From the NCBI GenBank assembly GCA_049841135.1, contig JASGHK010000004.1, positions 1,178,001-1,242,000 of the forward strand: a stretch of DNA of 64,000 bases, in the 5' to 3' direction. This DNA comes from JACRCT01 sp049841135. Its GTDB lineage: Bacteria; Myxococcota; Myxococcia; Myxococcales; UBA5297. Positions 56,620 to 64,000 of the stretch are shown here, piece by piece; the first letter of the stretch is position 1; each line of letters starts with the position of its first letter. Under the pieces are notes generated by a model, which worked only from the letters and a program-made list of their open reading frames with translations, ran no database searches and was not told the origin of the DNA. The position numbers were made by a program, and so were the translations under genes.

Positions 56620-57429
56620 TCAGAGCCCGAAGGCGATGACGTACGCCGGAGCCCAGGACCCGTTCGGCGCGCCGAGGTAGAGGACCTCGAGCGTCGGCGA
56701 GAGCAGCAAGAGGATGACCAGCACCGCGCCGCCCCCGGCGCCCCAGCTGCTGCCCCCGGAGAACATCTCCTTGCCGATCAGCGGCAGCATGTTGAAGCCG
56801 ATGCCGGCGCCGAAGTAGCCGGTGGTGTTGGTGGCGATGGCTCCCGTGCTGCGCACCTGGGTGTTCACCACGCGCAGGCCGCCCAGGCCGTAGAGCCTGG
56901 CGATGGGCATCAAGAGCTGCGACTTGCCCGCGTAGAGCCCCTCCAGCCGCAGCTCGAGGTTGAACGCCGCCTCGTCGAGGTTGGGGGTCAGGTCGCCGCC
57001 GACCAGCAGCGCCGCCGCGAGGTTGAAGCCCCAGCCGTCCGGGGGCCGCTGGAAGAAGCCGTAGCGGACGCCGGCGCCAGCATGGAGCTTGACCTGCGGG
57101 TCGCGCGGATTGTCCACCGGCACCGCGACGCCAATCTTCATCGCCAGGCCGGTCTGCAGCGGCCGGTCATCCTTGGCCTTGGGCCGGTCGTCATCGTCGA
57201 TCAGCGCCGTTCCCGGTGAAGCCCGCGGCGGAGCGACCGCAGGTGCGGGCACCGCAGGCGGAGGCGGAGGCGGCGCCAGCGGCGGCGGTGGAGGCGCCGT
57301 CGGCGGGACGGGCAGCACGACCGGTGGCGGAGGCGGCGGGTAGCGCTCCGGCTCCGAAGCGGACGCCGTCGCGGAAAGCGCAGCGCCCAGCGCCACGCAT
57401 GCGCCCAAGACGACTCGATGAACCTGCAC
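56620..57429 (-). CDS. Exported Pro-rich protein with beta-barrel-like C-terminus
   Basis: 269 residues. Signal peptide (VVLGACVALGAALSATASASE), a Pro-rich stretch with runs of Pro at about 30-70, then a domain from about 90 with alternating hydrophobic strands (GLAMKIGVAVPVDN, GWGFNLAAALLVGGDL, IARLYGLGGLRVVNTQV, FGAGIGFNML) resembling a small outer-membrane barrel. It ends in APAYVIAFGL. The family is not recognised. The 44-bp repeat array begins directly after its stop codon. Confidence 0.65.
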   Translation of the reverse strand: MQVHRVVLGACVALGAALSATASASEPERYPPPPPPVVLPVPPTAPPPPPLAPPPPPPAVPAPAVAPPRASPGTALIDDDDRPKAKDDRPLQTGLAMKIGVAVPVDNPRDPQVKLHAGAGVRYGFFQRPPDGWGFNLAAALLVGGDLTPNLDEAAFNLELRLEGLYAGKSQLLMPIARLYGLGGLRVVNTQVRSTGAIATNTTGYFGAGIGFNMLPLIGKEMFSGGSSWGAGGGAVLVILLLLSPTLEVLYLGAPNGSWAPAYVIAFGL

Positions 57430-57480
57430 CTCACGCCTCCACAGCTCTCGGCCTTCGGCCTCGCAGTCTAGCCCGGGCCC

Positions 57481-58313
57481 TCACGAGGCGCCGAAGAACC
57501 TCGCCGAGGCGATCCGCTTGCTCGCCGGGTCGAACTCCAGGAAGGCGAGGCCCCTGCGGCCGCCTTCGAGCGTGAAGCGGAACGAGGTCATCCAGCCCGC
57601 GGGAGTCGCCTGCTCGACGCCGAAGCCCGGCAGCGCGTCGAGGAGCGCCTTGGGCTCCACGCGCGTCCCGACCGGCAGCTCCACGACGGCGGAGGGAGCG
57701 AAGAGGGCCGCGAGCGCGCCGGCGTCCTTGGCTCGAACCGCGGCGGCGAGCGCGTCCACGGCGCTGCGGCCGCGCCCGAAGATGCCCACGAACATCCCGC
57801 GCGAGTAGGCGAGCGTCCCGCCCAGCCCCATCGACGAGAGCATCGTCCAGCTCATCGCCATCAGCGTCTTGAAGCCGAGCCAGCCGGAGGTCAACGCGCC
57901 GCTCGTGCGCTTGCGCAGGTCCCAGATCGCGCGCATGCGGAGGATCTTCGTACCGTCGATCTCGTAGAGCAGGTGCGCGGGCACGACGATCTGCAGGCCC
58001 GTCGAGAGCCTGGTGTGGATGAGGACGTCGCGGGCCATCTCCTGGCCGGCGAAGTGGTCGGCCAGGACCTCGAAGCGGATTCTCGTTGCCGGCGATGAAG
58101 GTGTCCCAGAAGCGGCCGAGGTCGTCCTGGCCCTGGGCGTCCGCGCGGGCGCCGCGCACGTTGGGCGCGGTGCCCACCGGGTCGTTCACCAGCCCGCCCT
58201 GGGCGAAGAGATTCGAGCCAGCCGCCCTTGTCCTGGGCGAGGACGAGGGCCGGCGAGCGCTCGACGACGGCACGGACCTGCTCGCTCGAGAGCACGTTGG
58301 CGGGGGCGTTCAT
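57481..58313 (-). CDS. NTF2-like/SnoaL-fold protein (frame broken twice)
   Basis: About 277 residues in the intact reading: two NTF2-like domains. The first reads ALVLAQDKGGWLDLFAQGGLV, with DTFIAGNEIRFEVLADHFAG; the second ends SAVDALAAAVRAKDAGALAALF and is followed by a beta segment. Two single-base insertions break it, at 58212-58213 and 58080-58081. Both are GATTC where the frame needs GATC (WLDLFAQ; NEIRFEV). Function is unknown: such folds can bind small molecules or act as isomerases. ATG 58313 is chosen; GTG 58331 is possible. Confidence 0.72.
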
Positions 58314-58356
58314 GGCGCCGGAGCTTGCCACAGGAAGCGCCGGCGCGCCGCTCGCG

Positions 58357-59208
58357 TCACGGAGGCTCGCACATCAAGCTCATCTCGTTGCAGACCATGC
58401 CCGCCGCGCTGCACGGGTCGACGCCGATGTCGCAGGCCTCGCTGCACTTGCCGCCGAGGCAGCGGCCGAAGGCGCAGTTGAGCTCGCTGGTGCAGTCGGT
58501 GCCGACGGCGCCGGTGCCCCGCGCGCCGACGGTGCAGCACAGCACCGGGTCGGCGACCGTGGCCTTGTTCTCGCAGCGCTGATTGTCGTCGCAGTTGTCG
58601 TTGTTGAAGCACTGGTCGAGGCTGATCTGCGAGCAGCTCTCCGGGGGAGCGCCGACGTCGCGCGGGTAGCACCACTTGAACAGGGTGCTGCACTGCATGG
58701 TCGCCTCGGTGCAGTCCAGGTCCGACTCGCAGTAGCCCGAGCAGAACTGGGCGCCGTCGTCGCGCTTGATGCAGCGGCCGAAGGCGCACTCGGAGTCGGC
58801 GGTGCAGCTGGCGGCCTCGGGCTTGGTGCCGCGGTTGCCGGCCACGCAGCAGCGCCGCTCGACGGTGTCGCTGAAGCTCTTGCAGTAGTCGCTGGCGGAG
58901 CAGTCCTCGTTGGACATGCAGTCGGCCTGCTCGCAGGTCACGACGGTCGTGCCCGCGTCGGCCTTGGGGGTCCCGCCGTCCGGCTTGGCGCCTCCGCCGT
59001 CCGGCGTCGCGGTCGAGGCATCGGCCGCGCTGACGGAGGCGTCGCCACCGGTCGCGGTGGAGGCGTCGCCTTCCTCGACGGCGGCGTCGGTCACCGGCGC
59101 GGCGGCGTCGGTCCGGAGCTTGCCGGTGTCGGGAGTCGCCTCGGGGCCTGGGCCGGGGCAGGCGGCGAGGGTCAAGGCGAGGAGCAGGGAGGTCAGGACT
59201 TGGCGCAC
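58357..59208 (-). CDS. Cys-rich lipoprotein with Asp/Ala-rich linker
   Basis: 283 residues. Lipoprotein signal VLTSLLLALTLAAC after a GTG start at 59208, then a linker rich in Asp, Ala, Thr and Gly (DAAAPVTDAAVEEGDAST type), then a Cys-rich domain from about 95 with about two dozen cysteines in paired motifs (DCMSNEDCSASDYC, SECAFGRCIKR, NCAFGRCLGG). This is the layout of many myxobacterial surface lipoproteins of unknown role. It is divergent from the lipoprotein gene at 59524. Confidence 0.78.
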   Translation of the reverse strand: MRQVLTSLLLALTLAACPGPGPEATPDTGKLRTDAAAPVTDAAVEEGDASTATGGDASVSAADASTATPDGGGAKPDGGTPKADAGTTVVTCEQADCMSNEDCSASDYCKSFSDTVERRCCVAGNRGTKPEAASCTADSECAFGRCIKRDDGAQFCSGYCESDLDCTEATMQCSTLFKWCYPRDVGAPPESCSQISLDQCFNNDNCDDNQRCENKATVADPVLCCTVGARGTGAVGTDCTSELNCAFGRCLGGKCSEACDIGVDPCSAAGMVCNEMSLMCEPP

Positions 59209-59523
59209 GGGTGAAGGGCTCCGGGAAGAGAGGTCCCGAGAATCCTCGGGGATGACGCGAGGCAGCACAAGGTTTCTCAACGGCTCTCTCCGGGAGCGCA
59301 CACCTGTTCGACGCGCGGATCGTCGACGTGCTGCGCCGGGTCGGCGACGCTTCCAGGCCCGGCTCTCGCGAACATGCTGGACGAGCTGGCACGGCGCCGA
59401 TCCCACGGCCTGCGAGCGACCGGGCGGCACTCCGTGTCCCCGCTTTTGGCGCAGCGAGGGGCCTCGCCGGCCGGGTGCCGGGACCTACCGTAGAAGCGCT
59501 CGGTTCGGAGCGAGGAGCTCTCC
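59209..59523. other. Divergent intergenic region with a palindromic hairpin
   Basis: 315 bp between divergent lipoprotein genes. It contains CCCGAG-AATC-CTCGGG (59235-59250), a perfect 6-bp stem, placed in the 5-prime leader of the minus-strand lipoprotein. It may be an operator or a leader hairpin. Otherwise nothing recognised. Confidence 0.4.
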
Positions 59524-60189
59524 ATGGCGCACGCGAAGGGGCTGGGACGTTGGCAGGTGGCGCTGGTGGCCGGACTCGTCGCCACCAGCGGGTGCGGCGC
59601 GGGCCCGCAGCCCGGCGCCACCGCGCTGAGCGAGGGCGAGGTGGCCGCGGCCGCCAAGGCCATCGCGCTCACCGAAGTGGAGATTGCCCGACGGGCCCGC
59701 GCGCTGCTGACCAGCGCCGACGCCATCGCCTACATCGAAGCCTTCGCGTCCAGCTTCGGCTCCGCGAACGCCGCCGTCGATGCCGCCGCCTCGCGGCTGG
59801 GCCTCGAGCTGACCCCGAGCCAGACCAGCCAGGTCATCGACGCCTACCTCGCCGCGCGCCAGTCCTGGCTCGGCGCGGGCTCCCTCTCCGACGCCGCCTT
59901 CCTGGCCCAGATGGCGCAGGACCTCGCCTGGCTGCTCGACCTCTTGGGCGCGATGACGCTCCCCGAGAACCTGCCACCCGCCCTGAAGGCTCTCCTCGAC
60001 CAGCTGGCCGCACTGATCGACAGCTACCGCGACCTGGCCGGAGCGCTCGCTGAGCAGAAGGGCGTCACCCCGGGCGCCGTCTCCAACGAGCAGCACCGGT
60101 CGCGCAGCGGCAGCTGGGGCCGCGCCCCCGTGCGCAGCCCGGCGATCACCGGCGCCAACTACGGCACCTCGGCGTACCAGCAGAAGTAA
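59524..60189 (+). CDS. Lipoprotein with helical domain, unknown function
   Basis: 221 residues. Signal with lipobox LVATSGC (Cys24). The mature part is mostly predicted helix and Ala/Leu-rich (ALTEVEIARRARALLTSADAI, LAQMAQDLAWLLDLLGAM), with a disordered basic tail (NEQHRSRSGSWGRAPVRS). Family not recognised. It converges with the TonB receptor gene, 20 bp between stops. Confidence 0.7.
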   Translation: MAHAKGLGRWQVALVAGLVATSGCGAGPQPGATALSEGEVAAAAKAIALTEVEIARRARALLTSADAIAYIEAFASSFGSANAAVDAAASRLGLELTPSQTSQVIDAYLAARQSWLGAGSLSDAAFLAQMAQDLAWLLDLLGAMTLPENLPPALKALLDQLAALIDSYRDLAGALAEQKGVTPGAVSNEQHRSRSGSWGRAPVRSPAITGANYGTSAYQQK

Positions 60190-60209
60190 GTGCGCCGCCT
60201 CGCTCCGCT

Positions 60210-62941
60210 TTAGAACGCGCCCTTGACGCCCAGGATGGGGAGGATCACCGGCAGGCCGATGCCGCTCTTCTTGAGTGCGCCACCTCCGCGGTACAGCCCG
60301 CCGGTGTAGGTGAACCCGACGGTCTCGCTCTGGAAGGCGACGTTGAGGACGTCGAGGTAGGCGTCGAGGGTGAAGTCGTCGAAGACAAAGACCTTGCTCA
60401 CCCTCACGTCCAGGCGCAGGAACGGCGGGAGCCGGTCCGCCCGGTTCTGCGACAGCGTCACCCAGGTCGGGGTGTTGGAGACGCTGCCCTCCCGCATGGT
60501 GACGGAGGTCATCGTGCCGGCCTCGGGCCTGCCGGTGTTGAGGTGGAAGACCGCACCCACGGTCCAACCCGCGGGCAGCTGGTAGCTGAGCACCGCGTTG
60601 AGCACGTGCGTCTGGTCGAAGGCGTAGGGCAGGTAGCCCTCGGCCCACCCGTCGGGGAAGCCCTCGGCGTCGTAGGTGCGGAAGCGCACGTAGCGGGTGC
60701 TCTGCTGCAACGAGTACGACAGCCAGCCGAACCAGCGACCGCCCAGCGGGTGGCGCAGCATCACCTCGAAGCCGTAGGCCCACCCGTGGGAGGCGACCTG
60801 GCCCGAATCGAAATCTCGCCGGGCGTGGGGAACTGGCCGTTCGAGATGGGCAGGGTGCCGGTGGAGGTGGCCATGCTCGTGGGGTCGAACGGATTGACCT
60901 CCACCGTGCGCAGGAGCGGGTTGACGTACCCGTCGACCGTCAGCTCGAGCCCGTCGAGGATCTTCCACTCGACGCCCAGGTCGACCTGCACCACCTCCTG
61001 CAGGCCGTAGATGAGCCCGGACATGTCGACCACCGGCAGCTGGATGAGCGTCGTCGGCGCCTGGTGGTAGAGCCCGGCCGCGCCCTTGATGGTGAGCGAG
61101 TCGACGATCTCCTTGCGCACCGTCAGCCGCGGCTCGACCGCGCCGTACTCGACCCGGGGCACGAGGTGGAAGGCGTCGGCGCGCACGCCGGGCACCACCG
61201 TCCAGCCCGCGCCGCGCAGGACGAGCTGAGCCCAGCCGCCGGTGAAGGTCCCCACCGCCAGGGGCTGGTCGATCTTCACCGGCGGCAGCTCCGAGACCGG
61301 CCCGCCGTCCACGCCCAGGGTCACCCGGGTGGCGCGGTGGTCGAGGTCCGCGCCGAGCTGGAGCTCGACGTGCTCGCCCCACTCGAGCGACCAGCGCGCC
61401 CGCGCCGCCCAGGAGTCCTCCCCCAGCCGGAAGTCGGTCTTGGCGTCACCATAGGCTTGCGAGTGGAAGCCAAGATCGTCGCGGCCCCAGGTCCCGCCGA
61501 TCTCGAAGAGCCCGCCCAGGAGGCGCCGCTGCCAGCGGGCGTCGATGCGGTGGAACGAGACGGCCTGGAGGGCGGTGGAGGCCGACGGGTCCTGCGCCTC
61601 GGTGCCCACGCGGTCGCTGCTGCCGAAGCCGAAGAGCCGCAGCTTGCCGCCCAGCAGCTTCTGCTCCACCCGCGCCTGGTAGTCCCAGAAGTCCAGGACG
61701 TAGCGCGGGTCCTTCGGACCGGCGCCGGCGTTGGCCACCAGCCCGAGCAGCGCCGCCGAATAGCTGTAGCGGCCGGAGACGGTGACGTCGGTGCCGGTCG
61801 CGGCGATGGGGACCTCGACGAAGGCGCCGGCGTTGATGAGGTCGGCGTAGACGCTGCCGCGGACCCGCCCCTCGCGAGGGGCCGCCGTGTGTCCGTCGAT
61901 CACTCCGCCGAGCAGCCGGCCGAACTCCGGCGGCGGGGCCCCGGGGTAGAAGTCGAGGCCGCCGATGAGGTCCGGGTGGATGACCGCCGGGCCCAGGAAG
62001 AGATGGAAGAGCAGCGGAACGCGCACGCCGTCCAGGAAGTAGCCGGTCGAGGCGGGGGATGACCCGCGCACCACCGGGTAGGCGACCCCGGAGAGGACGC
62101 CGGAGACGCCGGGCATGAGCATCACCACGCGGAAGGGGTCGCCCATCGTGCCCGGCACCTCCCGCAGCTCCGCCGACTCCAGCGAGATGCGTGAGACCTC
62201 GGTGCGCGGCCGCTCGGCGCGCACGATGGTCTCGTAGGGGTTCACCCGGACCGGGTCCAGGGCGTAGACCACCTCGACCCTCTCGCCGGGCTTCACCTTC
62301 TCCTGGAAGGTGCGGGGCACGAAGCCCGGCGCGCGCACGTTCAGCTTCAGCTCGCGCTCGGCGTCCACCTCGACCCGGAACAGGCCCTCGGCGTCGCAGC
62401 GCACGGCGAGGCCGCCTTCGACGGCGACCCAGGCCTCGGGGATGGGGTTGCGGTTGCCGCGCGCGCGCACCTGGCCCTCGACCTTCCCCGTGAGCGCGGG
62501 GCCCACCGGCTCGGCCGCGGGCGAGGGAGTCTCCGGCGCCGGCGCGGGCGAGGGCGCGAGGAAGCGGTAGACGAAGCGCATGCGCACCGGCACGGGCTTG
62601 CCATCGAGCTGCGCCGGCTCGAAGCGCAGCTTGGGCACCGCCGCCAGCGCCTCGGCCTCGAACAGCGGATCGGACGAGGCGAGGACCTTCGACTCGGCGA
62701 CCGAGCCGTCTTCGGCCACGAGGATCTCCAGCTCGACCTCGCCGTCCTTGGGAGTCGCCTTGAGCGCTTCGGGGTACGCCGCCGGCGACTCGGTCAGGAG
62801 CCTGGGAGGCTGGAGGTTCGCCGGCAGCGCCGGCCCCTGCGTCTGCGCCTTCGCCGTCGTGCGCTCTTCGGCCGCGTGCGCCGACCCGACCAGGGCGGCC
62901 GCCATCGCCGCCACCGCCAGCCCCCGCGGGAATGTCCGCAC
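60210..62941 (-). CDS. TonB-dependent receptor with an N-terminal TonB C-terminal-like domain (frame broken once)
   Basis: About 910 residues. Signal peptide, then a domain at about 45-125 (AYPEALKATPKDGEVELEIL, LASSDPLFEAEAL, KPVPVRMRFVYRF) with the TonB-CTD fold pattern. Next come a carboxypeptidase-regulatory-like domain (EGQVRARGNRNPIPEAWVAV), a plug (GDPFRVVMLMPGVSGVLSG, RGSSPASTGYFLDGV) and a beta-barrel with no terminal Phe visible. The frame breaks between NGQFPTPGE and DSGQVASHGWAYG; removing two As at 60810-60812 (GAAATC to GATC) gives GEIDSGQVAS. A TonB-like domain on the receptor itself is unusual. Confidence 0.83.
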
Positions 62942-63108
62942 CTTCGCCCCCCTGCCGGGGACGCCCTCCCCTATGGCTGCGCACGTCCGAGCTCGGCAGG
63001 CACTGAATCAGGCGACGGACCGGCCGCGGGGCAAGCACCCGGGCGCGCGGCTGCTTCGCGGCGGCGGCGCGGCCACCTCACCTTTGCAGGGAGGTTCCTG
63101 AGGCTCCC

Positions 63109-64000
63109 ATGTCCACTCCCCCGCCCCCTCCTCCGCGATCCGCCCGCGAGCCGCTGCCCCCTGCCAGCCCACAGACCACGCTGGCGCCGATGGTCGAGTC
63201 GCTGGGCGCCGCGTGCGAGGAGCTGGTGGGCGGCTTCCCCTCGGCCGGGCTGCGCCACGAGTTCCCGTCCCGGCAGGCGGTGGTGCAGCTCGTCGAGGAG
63301 CTGCGCTCGGTGCTCTTCCCCGGCTTCTTCGGCCCCTCGGAGCTGACGAAGGAGAGCGTTCGCTACCACTTGGGCTCGACGCTCGACCGCGTCTTCCACG
63401 GCTTGCGCGAGCAGGTGAAGCGCGGGCTGTGCTCGGTCTGCCCCGAGGCCGAGCCCGCGCGCTGCGCCGACTGCGAGACCCGCGCCCACCAGGTCGCCCG
63501 CGCCTTCATCGAGGCCCTGCCCTCGGTGCGCCGGGTGCTGGCCACCGACGCGCAGGCGGCCTTCGAGGGCGACCCCGCCGCCACCAGCCCCGACGAGGCC
63601 ATCTTCTGCTACCCGGGGATGCTGGCGGTGACCAACTACCGGCTCGCGCACGAGCTGCACCTGCGCGGGGTCCCGCTCCTGCCCCGGCTCATCACCGAGC
63701 AGGCCCACTCCGTCACCGGCATCGACATCCACCCCGGCGCGGTCATCGGCGAGCGGTTCTTCATCGACCACGGCACCGGGGTGGTCATCGGCGAGACCTG
63801 CCTCATCGGCCGCAACGTGCGCCTCTACCAGGGCGTGACCCTGGGCGCGAAGAGCTTCCCCTTGGACGAGCAGGGCCATCCGATCAAGGGCATCCCGCGC
63901 CACCCGGTCGTGGAGGACGACGTCACCGTCTACGCCGGGGCCACCATCCTCGGCCGCGTGACCATCGGAAAGGGCTCGACCATCGGCGGGAACGTGTGGC
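63109..64000 (+). CDS. cysE: Serine O-acetyltransferase, EpsC/CysE family (runs off the right edge)
   Basis: First step of cysteine synthesis: acetyl-CoA plus serine to O-acetylserine. 297 codons lie in the window. The helical N-terminal domain contains a Cys-rich insert (CSVCPEAEPARCADC). Then the left-handed hexapeptide repeats begin: SVTGIDIHPGAVIGERFFID, HGTGVVIGETCLIG, NVRLYQGVTLGAKS and VTVYAGATILG. His residues of the catalytic pair (GIDIHPGA, IDHGTGVV) are present. Pro-rich first 20 residues. The ATG at 63109 follows GAGG at 5-6 bases; it is divergent from the TonB receptor gene. Confidence 0.92.
   Translation, partial: MSTPPPPPPRSAREPLPPASPQTTLAPMVESLGAACEELVGGFPSAGLRHEFPSRQAVVQLVEELRSVLFPGFFGPSELTKESVRYHLGSTLDRVFHGLREQVKRGLCSVCPEAEPARCADCETRAHQVARAFIEALPSVRRVLATDAQAAFEGDPAATSPDEAIFCYPGMLAVTNYRLAHELHLRGVPLLPRLITEQAHSVTGIDIHPGAVIGERFFIDHGTGVVIGETCLIGRNVRLYQGVTLGAKSFPLDEQGHPIKGIPRHPVVEDDVTVYAGATILGRVTIGKGSTIGGNVW

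Overview
GC-rich (about 70 percent) chromosomal DNA. The gene content points to a Myxococcota bacterium: PilZ domains on regulators and on an Hsp70, a serine protease ending in a MYXO-CTERM-type tail (Cys-rich motif, one membrane helix, Arg cluster), several lipoproteins with Asp/Ala-rich linkers, an Oar-like TonB receptor, and dense two-component and chemotaxis genes. The genus cannot be named from sequence alone. No rRNA, tRNA, phage, transposase or CRISPR-Cas gene was found.

Layout. 1-4826: phosphate regulon on the minus strand (phoB-phoR-pstS-pstC-pstA, running off the left edge), with two candidate Pho boxes. 5000-15897: a ten-gene chemosensory operon on the minus strand (receiver-like/PilZ protein, CheY-like, GAF, CheD, CheA, receptor, CheW, receptor, CheR, CheB). 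16384-19860: a degenerate histidine kinase facing a sigma54-type response regulator and a GAF-PAS-receiver protein. 19913-25779: a hypothetical protein, a peptidoglycan-binding VanY-like peptidase, a PilZ-Hsp70 fusion and a small exported protein. 25896-29390: a PLP decarboxylase and an alanine-aminotransferase-like enzyme, followed by two families of intergenic repeats. 29388-38348: an exported protein, a REC-PilZ-REC-like-PilZ regulator, a pectate-lyase-like lipoprotein, a PAP2/CDP-alcohol phosphotransferase pair and a short Omp85 protein. 38489-49352: a GT39-like membrane protein, a GH15 glucanase with a small membrane partner, a PAS hybrid kinase, a methyltransferase and an ABHD18-like hydrolase. 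49475-64000: MYXO-CTERM protease, uvrA, Uma2, HXXEE protein, a 44-bp tandem repeat array, exported proteins, a TonB receptor, and a serine acetyltransferase running off the right edge.

How the genes fit together. PhoBR with PstSCA forms the phosphate sensing and uptake module. In the chemosensory operon, both receptors end in a CheR-tethering-type pentapeptide and the CheR carries the matching beta-loop, so adaptation by CheR/CheB/CheD looks locally matched. Three separate proteins join PilZ folds to signalling or chaperone domains, suggesting a broad c-di-GMP layer.

The main caution is that at least a dozen otherwise conserved genes are broken by single small indels. Six of these indels lie where the intact frame would need GATC but the sequence reads GAATC, GATTC or GAAATC. 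This looks like a systematic sequence error, possibly from base modification, more than gene decay. Frame-broken genes are annotated here at full length.
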